A stretch of DNA of 64,000 nucleotides from Bifidobacterium reuteri DSM 23975 (GTDB lineage: Bacteria > Actinomycetota > Actinomycetes > Actinomycetales > Bifidobacteriaceae), in the NCBI RefSeq assembly GCF_000741695.1, contig NZ_JGZK01000010.1, forward strand, positions 52,585 to 116,584, in the 5' to 3' direction. How positions within the stretch are numbered: position 1 is the first letter of the stretch; each line of letters begins with the position of its first letter. The notes under the pieces were generated by a model. The model had not been told where the DNA came from. It worked only from the letters and a program-made list of their open reading frames with translations, and ran no database searches. Of the stretch, positions 38,764 through 46,593 are shown one piece after another. The position numbers and the translations under genes are program-made.

Positions 38764-40206
38764 ATGTCACATAGGGGAAGGTGCCCATTGGATTTTGAAG
38801 TGTGGCCCGAGGCGATCGAACTTGGTCGACTGTTCAAGGAGCAGGGCTATGAGCTGGCACTGGTCGGCGGTCCAGTCAGGGACCTGCTGCTGCACCGGCG
38901 CAGCCACGACCTCGACTTCTGCTCTTCGGCGCGGCCCGAGCAGTTCGAGCCGATTCTGCGCCGTTGGGGACATGACGGCTTCTGGGATATGGGCCGCAAA
39001 TTCGGCACGCTGGGTGCCATGCGCAGGCGGGCTGATGGCACCGAAGTCAAGGTCGAGGTGACCACCTACCGTTCGGACACCTACGATCCGGATTCACGCA
39101 AGCCGGAAGTCAACTATGGCGACACTCTTGAGGGCGACCTGTCCCGTCGTGATTTCACCGTCAATGCGATGGCGCTGCGCGTGCCCGATCTGGAATTCGT
39201 CGACCCGTTCGGCGGTGCCAACGATCTGGCCAAAGGGGTGTTGCGCACGCCGGTCGATCCCCGGCAGTCATTCGACGACGATCCGCTGCGCATGATGCGC
39301 GCGGTGCGGTTCGTGGCCCAGCTGGGCTTCTCCATCGCGCCGGACGCGGCCGAGGCGATCACTTCGATGCGCGACCGCATCGGCATCGTCTCCGCCGAGC
39401 GCGTGCGTGACGAGCTGACCAAGCTGCTGCTCTCTGACCGTCCGCGCGCGGGTCTTGAGGCGCTGGTGGATTCCGGTCTGGCGGACATCGTATTCCCGGA
39501 GATTCCGGCGTTGCAGCTGCAGATCGACGAACATCACCGTCATAAGGATGTGTTCGAGCACACGATGATGGTGCTGGAGCGCGCGATTGCGTTGGAGACC
39601 GGCCCGGACGGCCCGGTGCCTGCTCCCGATCTGACGCTGCGTCTGGCCGCCGTCATGCATGACATCGGCAAGCCGAAGACCCGCAAGTTCGAGCCCGGCG
39701 GCAAAGTGAGCTTCCACCACCATGATGCGGTGGGGGCCAAGATGACCCGCAAGCGGCTCAAGGCGTTGCGTTTCGACCATCATCTGGTGGAGGACGTCTC
39801 CGAACTGGTGAACCTGCATCTGCGCTTCCACGGGTATGTGGATGAGCCGTGGACCGATTCCGCGGTGCGACGCTATGTCAAGGACGCCGGACATCTGTAT
39901 GAGCGCCTCAACCGCCTGACGCGCGCGGATGCCACCACGCAGAACAAGCGCAAGGCGCAGATCTTCGCGCATGCGATGGATGAGATGGAAGAGCGCGTGC
40001 GCGAGCTCAAGAAGAAGGAAGACTTCGACGCGATCCGCCCCGATGTGGACGGCAACGAGATTATGGCCCTGCTCGGCCTCGAGCCCGGACCGATGATCGG
40101 CCGCGCCTACAAGCACATGCTCGAATACCGCCTTGACAACGGTCCGGTCGAACATGACGTGGCCGTGGCCGAGCTCAAGCGCTGGTACGCCGAACTGCAG
40201 CAATAA
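38764..40206 (+). CDS. pcnA: CCA tRNA nucleotidyltransferase / poly(A) polymerase family, with HD domain
   Basis: The 480-residue protein has the class II nucleotidyltransferase signature LVGGPVRDLLLHRRSHDLDF near residue 35, the RRDFTVNAMA block and the RNA-binding DPLRMMRAVRF. An HD domain follows (VMHDIGKPKTRKFE with HHHDAVGAKM), usual for this actinobacterial type. It adds or repairs the 3' CCA of tRNA. Most tRNAs in bifidobacteria that lack an encoded CCA, such as the tRNA-Thr at 45242, would need it. It diverges from the NUDIX gene. Confidence 0.94.
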   Translation: MSHRGRCPLDFEVWPEAIELGRLFKEQGYELALVGGPVRDLLLHRRSHDLDFCSSARPEQFEPILRRWGHDGFWDMGRKFGTLGAMRRRADGTEVKVEVTTYRSDTYDPDSRKPEVNYGDTLEGDLSRRDFTVNAMALRVPDLEFVDPFGGANDLAKGVLRTPVDPRQSFDDDPLRMMRAVRFVAQLGFSIAPDAAEAITSMRDRIGIVSAERVRDELTKLLLSDRPRAGLEALVDSGLADIVFPEIPALQLQIDEHHRHKDVFEHTMMVLERAIALETGPDGPVPAPDLTLRLAAVMHDIGKPKTRKFEPGGKVSFHHHDAVGAKMTRKRLKALRFDHHLVEDVSELVNLHLRFHGYVDEPWTDSAVRRYVKDAGHLYERLNRLTRADATTQNKRKAQIFAHAMDEMEERVRELKKKEDFDAIRPDVDGNEIMALLGLEPGPMIGRAYKHMLEYRLDNGPVEHDVAVAELKRWYAELQQ

Positions 40207-40262
40207 ACTCTCTGGATGGACGTGCCTGCCAACTGCGCGCGTAGCGCGTCCGTGATTGCAGG

Positions 40263-40577
40263 CCCTCTCTGATGAGGGGCTGTCAGCGGAGCTGACTGGG
40301 GGAGAGACCGGGACGACTGTATGTTTCTCTCCCTCACCCGGCTGCGCCGGGAGCTCCCTCATCAGAGGGAGCCAACATTGTACTGTCATAGGCCCCCTCT
40401 GACGGGACGTTGCCGTGAAGCAAACAGCGGCGGTATTTCGGCCCTCTCTGATGAGGGGGCTGTCAGCGTAGCTGACTGGGGGAGAGACTGGCGACTGCGT
40501 TGATGCCGCAGGCTCGTGCCTGCGGGCTTCTCTCCCTCACCCGGCTGTCGCCGGGAGCTCCCTCATCAGAGGGAGCC
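40263..40577. repeat. composite block of interspersed repeats
   Basis: Two copies of one module (CCCTCTCTGATGAGGGGCTG followed by TCAGCGGAGCTGACTGGGG) at about 40263-40308 and 40441-40486 alternate with two copies of an opposite module (TTCTCTCCCTCACCCGGCTG, then CTCCCTCATCAGAGGGAGCC) at about 40325-40373 and 40528-40577. Further fragments extend to 40212 and 40625. No gene is seen in 40207-40636. Confidence 0.75.
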
Positions 40578-40636
40578 ACAAACTGTTCCACTAGGAGAAC
40601 CTACACGTCCCATCAGAGAGAGCCAAGGCATAGCTG

Positions 40637-41266
40637 CTACTGCTGATCCGTGTTGGCGGGCTTGACGTCGGCGGGGAGGTCGGTCATCTTATCGGCGGCC
40701 TGGCAGCCTTGGATGTCGGTGATTTCCTTGCCTTGCTGCGGGGATTGTTTCTCGTCGTTCAAATCGCTGAACGTGGCGCCGAGCACCACATCGACGAGCT
40801 GATCGTCGCGCTGGATCATCACCATCGTGGCGTCAGTGAAGTTGCCGGCCACCGTATACGCCTGATTGATGGCGTTCTTGCCGAAGTACACCGTAGTGCG
40901 TTCCACGCTGGTGGAGGAGAAGTTGCCTGCCTCCTGCATGGCGAATCCGCGCTTGGCCAACGCCTTGCTCACCGCCGAGGCGAACTGCACATGGGATGTG
41001 CCGTTGAGCACGCGCACATTGACGGAACCGTTGGGCACATACGTGGCCTTGCCGCTGTCATTCTTCACTGCACAGGGGGCCGGATTGCCAAAGTTCGGTT
41101 CGGCGAGCGGCGTGGCTACCAGTCCCAGTCCGCCCACGTGGAAATTGAACAGCAGCGCAACCACCAAGGTGGCCGCCACAATCACGCCGGTGATGGAGAA
41201 TACGACGGTTTGACGGTGGCGCACATAGCGCTTGCGGGCCTGACGTTCGTCAATCTGTTGCGGCAT
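40637..41266 (-). CDS. LytR C-terminal domain (LytR_C) membrane protein
   Basis: The 209-residue protein has a basic N-terminus, one membrane helix (about 20-45; VFSITGVIVAATLVVALLF) and an extracellular LytR_C domain (VNVRVLNGTSHVQFASAVSK, then TTVYFGKNAINQA and LVDVVLGATFSDL). LytR_C domains occur in envelope proteins and after LytR-CpsA-Psr enzymes; a binding role is presumed. No catalytic LCP domain is present. It is on the same strand as ispE, 45 bp downstream, and may share its transcript. Confidence 0.85.
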   Translation of the reverse strand: MPQQIDERQARKRYVRHRQTVVFSITGVIVAATLVVALLFNFHVGGLGLVATPLAEPNFGNPAPCAVKNDSGKATYVPNGSVNVRVLNGTSHVQFASAVSKALAKRGFAMQEAGNFSSTSVERTTVYFGKNAINQAYTVAGNFTDATMVMIQRDDQLVDVVLGATFSDLNDEKQSPQQGKEITDIQGCQAADKMTDLPADVKPANTDQQ

Positions 41267-41311
41267 CGTGGGACTTCCTTCACTTACGAATGGCTTGTTG
41301 CTACCTTAGCG

Positions 41312-42337
41312 TCACTGGGTGACGCCGATTATCGGCATCACAGGGGCTTTGGCCCGGATGATTCGATCGGCCGCATCCTCACGCACCCATGCGTCGATGA
41401 CTCGTTGCGCAGAGGCGTCGTCCGGCACGAACGCCACCACCGACGGGCCGGAGCCGGAAATGAACGCATGACGCGCTCCGGCTGCCAGAGCCGCGCTGAT
41501 GGCGCGCCCGCTGCGAGGATGCAGGCTGATGGCCGCGGCCTGGAGATGGTTGCGGTCGCCGTCTGCGGCTCCCATGATGTCGAACGCGTGATAGACCTCG
41601 GGCGTGCTGAGCTGCGATTGGTACGCCCCGACCAGTACGTCGCCGCAGAATCCCTGCGATTCGAGTTCGCGGGCTGCGGCGCTTTCGGCCGTGATGTCTT
41701 CGATCTGCTCGCCGAAGCCTGTGCCGTGCGCCAGACCGCCGGTCAGGCAGAACGGCATGTCCGCGCCCAGTGTGGCGGCGATGGCGCGCAAGCGATCGAT
41801 AGGCCAGTCGAGGTTCCAGAGGCGATTGATGGCCAGGATGGTGGCTGCGGCATCCGCTGACCCACCGCCCAGGCCGGCACCGACAGGAATGCGCTTGGTG
41901 ATGGTCAACGCCACATCCGGATCGCGGCCTGCGGCCTCGGCCATGGCGAACAGGGCCAATACCGCATGATTGCGGCGCATGTCGCTGGTCGACGACGCCA
42001 GGTCGCCCAGATGCGCTCCTTCCAGATCAAGGGAGAATCCGCTGCCGGGAGCTTTGGCTGTCGCGGTGACCGTGTCATACACGCCTACAGCACAGTAGAT
42101 GGTATCTAGGGCATGCCGTCCGCCCCATTCCGCATGCGGCTCACCGACGGCAAGGGTGAGGTTGGTTTTGGCCGGGCAATCCACGCGGATCGTGAACGGC
42201 AGCGGCGTGCCGCTGCGCATCGGGATTTCGCGGTGATCGCCCTGCGTGGGCTGTCCGGAGTGTTCGGTGAGGTGCTCTAGGTGTTCAGGGTGCTCGTCAT
42301 GCGCCGAGTGGATACGTTCGAGAGTGGCGGTGCTCAT
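41312..42337 (-). CDS. ispE: 4-diphosphocytidyl-2-C-methyl-D-erythritol kinase
   Basis: The 341-residue GHMP kinase has the sequence PAKTNLTLAVGEPHAEWGGRH at its core start and the ATP loop PVGAGLGGGSADAAA near residue 160, then ISGSGPSVVAF near residue 300. IspE phosphorylates CDP-methylerythritol in the non-mevalonate isoprenoid pathway. A His/Glu-rich extension of about 45 residues precedes the usual start. The gene begins one base after the rsmA stop. The order rpfB-like, rsmA, ispE is a conserved actinobacterial cluster. Confidence 0.94.
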   Translation of the reverse strand: MSTATLERIHSAHDEHPEHLEHLTEHSGQPTQGDHREIPMRSGTPLPFTIRVDCPAKTNLTLAVGEPHAEWGGRHALDTIYCAVGVYDTVTATAKAPGSGFSLDLEGAHLGDLASSTSDMRRNHAVLALFAMAEAAGRDPDVALTITKRIPVGAGLGGGSADAAATILAINRLWNLDWPIDRLRAIAATLGADMPFCLTGGLAHGTGFGEQIEDITAESAAARELESQGFCGDVLVGAYQSQLSTPEVYHAFDIMGAADGDRNHLQAAAISLHPRSGRAISAALAAGARHAFISGSGPSVVAFVPDDASAQRVIDAWVREDAADRIIRAKAPVMPIIGVTQ

Positions 42338-42338
42338 A

Positions 42339-43340
42339 TCATGCCACCTTGCTTTCGGTCGGGTCGTCGGCGCCGGTATCGCCCTCCGTGGAGGCTGCTG
42401 TGGTTGGTGAGGTCGCCGTGGCTGAGGTCGCCGTCAACGCGGACGCCAGCGCGGAGAATTCGGAGATGGTCAGTGTTTCACCGCGACGGGTCGGGTCGAT
42501 GCCGGCCTGCGCAAACGCTTCGGCGGGCACCAGATGTTTCAGGGCCGCATGCAGGGTTTTGCGCCGTTGTCCGAATGCTGCGTCAATCAGCTGGAACACG
42601 GTCTCGCGGTTCGCGGCATGCTCGCCGGTGGCGGGATTGACCGGGTCGTCGGCGGCGAACCGGGTGAATTTCACCAAAGCGGAATCCACGTTCGGTGCTG
42701 GCCAGAACACATTGCGGCCGATGGTGCCCACACGCTCGGCCGTACCATACCATGCGAGCTTCACGCTGGGGGTGCCATAGATCTTGGAACCGGGTTTGGC
42801 GGCGAGCCGGTCGGCCACCTCTTTTTGCACCATGACCAGGAACGAGGTGAGGTTGTCGAATCGCTCCAGCAGCGTCAGCAGAATCGGCGTGGCTACGTTA
42901 TACGGCAGGTTGGCCACCAGGGTGAAACCCGTGTCTCCGTTGAAATCCGGCACATTCTCGGGGGTCACGGTCAGTGCGTCGCGATTGACCACGCGCAACC
43001 GGTCGGACGCCTCAGGCATGAATTCGGCGACCGTTTCGGGCAGACGTTCAGCCAACGGCGGGTCGATCTCCACGGCGGTCATCGAAGCGCCGGTCTCCAG
43101 AATCGCCAGTGTGAGCGAACCCAGACCCGGGCCGACCTCCATCACATGATCGGAGGCGGTCACGCCGGCCTCCCGGACGATACGGCGTACCGTACCTGGG
43201 TCGATGACGAAATTCTGACCGAATTTCTTGGTGGGGCTCACGCCGGCCTCGTCAGCGATGCGACGGATGTCGGCCGCGCCCAGCAGATGGCCGGTCGTTT
43301 GACCGGATTGCGTGCCGGTAGTGATGGTGTTGTCAGTCAT
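42339..43340 (-). CDS. rsmA: 16S rRNA dimethyladenosine transferase RsmA (KsgA)
   Basis: The 333-residue protein has the KsgA N-terminus with KKFGQNFVIDPGTVRRIV, the SAM motif EVGPGLGSLT, the catalytic VANLPYNVATPIL block, and the C-terminal RRKTLHAALKHL. It dimethylates two adjacent adenines near the 3' end of 16S rRNA. The Ala/Thr-rich tail of about 35 residues is unusual but not disruptive. It overlaps neither neighbour but is separated by only 21 bp from the Rpf-like gene. Confidence 0.96.
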   Translation of the reverse strand: MTDNTITTGTQSGQTTGHLLGAADIRRIADEAGVSPTKKFGQNFVIDPGTVRRIVREAGVTASDHVMEVGPGLGSLTLAILETGASMTAVEIDPPLAERLPETVAEFMPEASDRLRVVNRDALTVTPENVPDFNGDTGFTLVANLPYNVATPILLTLLERFDNLTSFLVMVQKEVADRLAAKPGSKIYGTPSVKLAWYGTAERVGTIGRNVFWPAPNVDSALVKFTRFAADDPVNPATGEHAANRETVFQLIDAAFGQRRKTLHAALKHLVPAEAFAQAGIDPTRRGETLTISEFSALASALTATSATATSPTTAASTEGDTGADDPTESKVA

Positions 43341-43361
43341 AACGTGTTTTCCTTGCGGTCC

Positions 43362-44870
43362 TTAGTACCAGCCGACTTCTTCCGAATGCTGCCATGCCTT
43401 GGATGGACTGCCATAGCTTTGCGCGATATAGAACAGTCCCCAATCGATCTGTACGGCGCCATCGTCACGGTAATTCGCGCCGAACATGGCCATTTTGTCG
43501 GCGGGCAGCGACTGTGGGATGCCGTATGCGCCGGACCGTTTGTTCTCTGCGGACCAGGACCATCCTGACTCACGGTTCCACAGCTTCACCAACGCATCCC
43601 AGTCGGTGCCTGTCCAGCCGCGCTGTGCCGCGGCACCGGCGGCATAGGCTTGCGCCTGAGCCACCGTTGGATGCCAGAGGCGACCGGAAGGCGCCGGGTC
43701 GGTAGGGGTGGTAGTGCCGCTGTTGCCGCCCGAATTGCCCGAGTTACCGGAATTTCCCGAGTTACCGGAGTTATTGCCTGAGTTGCTGCCGTTGTTCGAG
43801 GAATCGTTCCCGGAGCTGCCCGAGTTACCCGAATTATTCGATCCTGAGTTACCGCTTGAGTTACCGGAATTGTTACTCGAGTCGTTGCCGGAGGAATCGT
43901 TCTTGCCGGAATCATTGGAACCGGAATCATTGGAACCGGAATCGGCCTTGGTATCCGAATCGGCGGAATCGGAGTCCTTGGAATCATCGGAACCTGACCC
44001 ATCGCCGTCGGTTTTCGGCTTCGCTTGGCCCACGGCGATGATCTGATCGACTGCCATCTTGGTCACGGTTTCGGACTTCAACGTTTCGGATTCGGCCACG
44101 CCGTCCACATAGGTGACGCTGTACACCTGTGTTTTCTCGCCGTTCTGCCCTTGTTGACGGACCTCGGTCTTGCCCTCCTCGAGATTGGGGTCGATGATGG
44201 TCCGCGTGTCGAACGGGATCGAAGCGGTGCGCGTCTCCTCGCCGTGGGTCACGCGGCGGACGCGCAATATCGTCTGATCGCCGTCCTTCTCCACACTGAC
44301 CCGGTCTTCCTTGCCCAGCACGATGCCTTTGGAATCGAGGATGGAGGCTGCGGGCAGCTTGCCATTCGGTGCCACCGAACTCTTGCCGTCCGCGATGACG
44401 GTGACCGGGCCTTCCTGATTGATGACCATGCCACCGGTGAGCTGGTTGTAGATGTTATTGATGTCGACGGTGATCTTGGCAGCTTGTGCGTTGTTCTCCT
44501 GGAAGAAGCCCAGCAGCTGGTCGGCGCTGGTGGCCACGGTCCAGAACGGCACCGATGTGCCGTCGATGCTGATGGTGGTCTGATAGGCGGAGCGCACGGT
44601 GACCACGGCGTGGTCGGCGAGATGGTCGCCTGAAGATGTTTCGACGATGTCATGGGATTTGACGTCGATGCCCTGTTCCTCGAGCAGGCGGGCGGTGGTC
44701 ATGGCGTAGGTAGTGACTTGCGTGGTGGTGCCGTTCACGTTCAAGGCCACCGATTTGCGCGCGGTGAAGGCGAAAGTGCCCATCATCGCCGCTGTAAGTG
44801 TCACTACACAAGCCATTACGCGGATGCGACGCAGTGTAACAAACCGCTGCGGGGTCCAACGCCGAGCCAT
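43362..44870 (-). CDS. Rpf-like resuscitation/muralytic protein (DUF348-G5-transglycosylase)
   Basis: The 502-residue secreted protein has a signal anchor (about 16-37), three DUF348 repeats (about 40-200), a G5 domain (about 205-280), a Ser/Asn/Gly-rich linker of about 120 residues, and a C-terminal lysozyme-like/SLT domain (LVKLWNRESGWSWSAENKRS, then AYGIPQSLPADKM). The Glu in NRESGW is the likely catalytic acid. Layout and place match actinobacterial RpfB upstream of ksgA and ispE, though the catalytic domain is the 'aggregation-promoting' SLT type rather than classic Rpf. It probably cuts peptidoglycan during growth. The linker DNA is repetitive. Confidence 0.88.
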   Translation of the reverse strand: MARRWTPQRFVTLRRIRVMACVVTLTAAMMGTFAFTARKSVALNVNGTTTQVTTYAMTTARLLEEQGIDVKSHDIVETSSGDHLADHAVVTVRSAYQTTISIDGTSVPFWTVATSADQLLGFFQENNAQAAKITVDINNIYNQLTGGMVINQEGPVTVIADGKSSVAPNGKLPAASILDSKGIVLGKEDRVSVEKDGDQTILRVRRVTHGEETRTASIPFDTRTIIDPNLEEGKTEVRQQGQNGEKTQVYSVTYVDGVAESETLKSETVTKMAVDQIIAVGQAKPKTDGDGSGSDDSKDSDSADSDTKADSGSNDSGSNDSGKNDSSGNDSSNNSGNSSGNSGSNNSGNSGSSGNDSSNNGSNSGNNSGNSGNSGNSGNSGGNSGTTTPTDPAPSGRLWHPTVAQAQAYAAGAAAQRGWTGTDWDALVKLWNRESGWSWSAENKRSGAYGIPQSLPADKMAMFGANYRDDGAVQIDWGLFYIAQSYGSPSKAWQHSEEVGWY

Positions 44871-45050
44871 GTCTTATCTCTTCCTGATCGCCGGATACAT
44901 ACGCCCACCATCGTAACGGCTGGTCTGGTACGGCTAGTGCGTTCCCCGGCCACCGTTACCATTCCTGCCCGGATATGCGGCTCTGACGCGGCCGGAGAGC
45001 GGGGCGGAGTGGTCAGGAGTGGCGAGGGTTGGGTTATGAAGTAAAGAAAA

Positions 45051-45084
45051 AGGGGGCGGGAGAGAAGGGGATTTCCCGCCCCCT
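45051..45084 (-). terminator. terminator after tRNA-Thr
   Basis: An 11-bp stem (AGGGGGCGGGA / TCCCGCCCCCT) is followed on the minus strand by a T-rich run. It lies about 160 bp past the tRNA end. The remainder of 44871-45241 shows no gene. Confidence 0.75.
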
Positions 45085-45241
45085 ATGAGGGCACGGAGCA
45101 GGTTGGGGGACGCTCCGCCCCTAGTCCAGGAAGCCATAAGTTGGGGGAAGGCTCCTGGAGAACTTACACAAGCAAGATCTCTTATACGCGGGAGCAACCG
45201 CGCATCCCTGTTACTATGATACGCTTTTTTCTCGCGCAACG

Positions 45242-45315
45242 AGCCTCTTGTCGGGATCGAACCGACGACCTGCCGCTTACAAGGCGGCCGCTCTGGCCAT
45301 CTGAGCTAAAGAGGC
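45242..45315 (-). tRNA. tRNA-Thr (anticodon UGU)
   Basis: The minus strand folds into a cloverleaf: acceptor GCCTCTT/AAGAGGC, D arm GCTC/GAGC, anticodon stem GCCGC/GCGGC with loop CTTGTAA (anticodon TGT), and T arm GTCGGTTCGATCCCGAC. The 3' CCA is not encoded, so the CCA-adding enzyme is needed. Confidence 0.97.
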
Positions 45316-45385
45316 GTGTCCCGAAAACGCAACATCGCGGATGCAACGTTTTGAACAAGTGACTAGCATACCAGCACTCCGGGAA

Positions 45386-45426
45386 TGCGCACTGCCCGTG
45401 TCGGGACAGGACACGGGCAGTGCGCA
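45386..45426 (-). terminator. long hairpin after the thioredoxin-like gene
   Basis: A perfect 17-bp stem (45386-45402 with 45410-45426) and 7-nt loop lie 20 bp past the DsbA-like stop. No T-tract is evident. Confidence 0.6.
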
Positions 45427-45446
45427 GACGGAACGCGGGCAAAATA

Positions 45447-46388
45447 TCAGGCGGTGATATCGATGGGCTTACCATCGGCGCCGATGGATGGCATGTCACC
45501 CTCCACGCCCACCTGATCGGACGTCAGACCGATGGCCTTCAGGAAGCCGTCCACCATCGTGGTGTTCGCCAGCGTGATGTTGTTCAAGCTCCAGTAGTTG
45601 TTGTTGATGGTCAGCGTGGGGGAGGAGAAGGAGCCGGAGGAGTTGAACAGCTCCGGGCGGGAGACGGTGTAGTCGTTGGAGGCGTTCAACCAATCCCAGT
45701 ACTCGTTCTTGCCGCTGAATGCTGCCTTGGCCACGTCCTCGCTCACCCCGGCCTTGATGGCCTGCTCCTGAAGCTGGGAATCCTTGACCGAGACGTACTC
45801 GGTCAGCTCGCCGGGCTGGAATCCGTCGGCGTAGATGTTGGCGAGGTAATCGACCAGATGGTTCGGATCGTCGTCATGCTCGGCGATGTAGATGGCACCG
45901 TTGAAGGCGCGGTTCGAATAGTTGTCCGAGCTCTTGTTGTCCTGGAAGTTCAGGAAGTGCAGCTCGAGGTTGAGCTGGCCGGCGTTCATCATCTTCACCA
46001 GTGTGGGGTCGAGGTTGCGGTTCACCGAAGCGCAGCCCGGGCATAGCGGTTCCATGTAGATGGCCACGGTCGGCGCCTTGTCCACCTTCTTGCCGTAGCC
46101 GTCCTTGGACATCAGGAAGCCGCCCTTGTCGTCCGCCTTGGCGGGTTTGGTGGCCGCGGACTGCATCTTGCTGTAGGCCTCTTCCGCGCTGGCCGAGGTC
46201 TTGGTGACATTGCGGTAGATGACCACGCCGATCACGGCCACTAGCGCCACGACAATCGCCACGACGATGATGGTCTGCTGCTTGCGCTCCTTGGCGGCCT
46301 GCTCGGCGCGCGCCTTCTGCGCTGCCTCTTCGGCGGCGCGACGCTCCGCACGGGTGACGCGCTTGACCTGACGCTTGGAATCAGCCAT
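45447..46388 (-). CDS. membrane-anchored DsbA-like thioredoxin-fold protein
   Basis: The start chosen is the ATG at 46388, after GAAGGGG. The 313-residue protein has a highly charged cytoplasmic N-terminus (RRAAEEAAQKARAEQAAKER), a membrane helix at about 40-62, and an extracellular thioredoxin_4/DsbA-like domain. Its redox motif is CPGC in MEPLCPGCASVNR. It probably forms or shuffles disulfides in exported proteins. It lies alone on the minus strand between the kinase and the tRNA; terminators bracket it. Confidence 0.9.
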   Translation of the reverse strand: MADSKRQVKRVTRAERRAAEEAAQKARAEQAAKERKQQTIIVVAIVVALVAVIGVVIYRNVTKTSASAEEAYSKMQSAATKPAKADDKGGFLMSKDGYGKKVDKAPTVAIYMEPLCPGCASVNRNLDPTLVKMMNAGQLNLELHFLNFQDNKSSDNYSNRAFNGAIYIAEHDDDPNHLVDYLANIYADGFQPGELTEYVSVKDSQLQEQAIKAGVSEDVAKAAFSGKNEYWDWLNASNDYTVSRPELFNSSGSFSSPTLTINNNYWSLNNITLANTTMVDGFLKAIGLTSDQVGVEGDMPSIGADGKPIDITA

Positions 46389-46593
46389 GAAAACCCCTTC
46401 GCATTCGTTCACATACTGTGAGATTCGCTAGATAGCTGGGCTCCATCATAATGATGGGCGCTGAGTACGACTGTGCTGAGAGCTGATCTGAGATGAATTC
46501 CATGTGAAAACCCGGGCTCGGGGAGCCGCTGGCCGGACATGCTGCAGTGAATGATGCCGTGATGCTGCGGCTGCCTAGGGCCGAGGAAGCCAA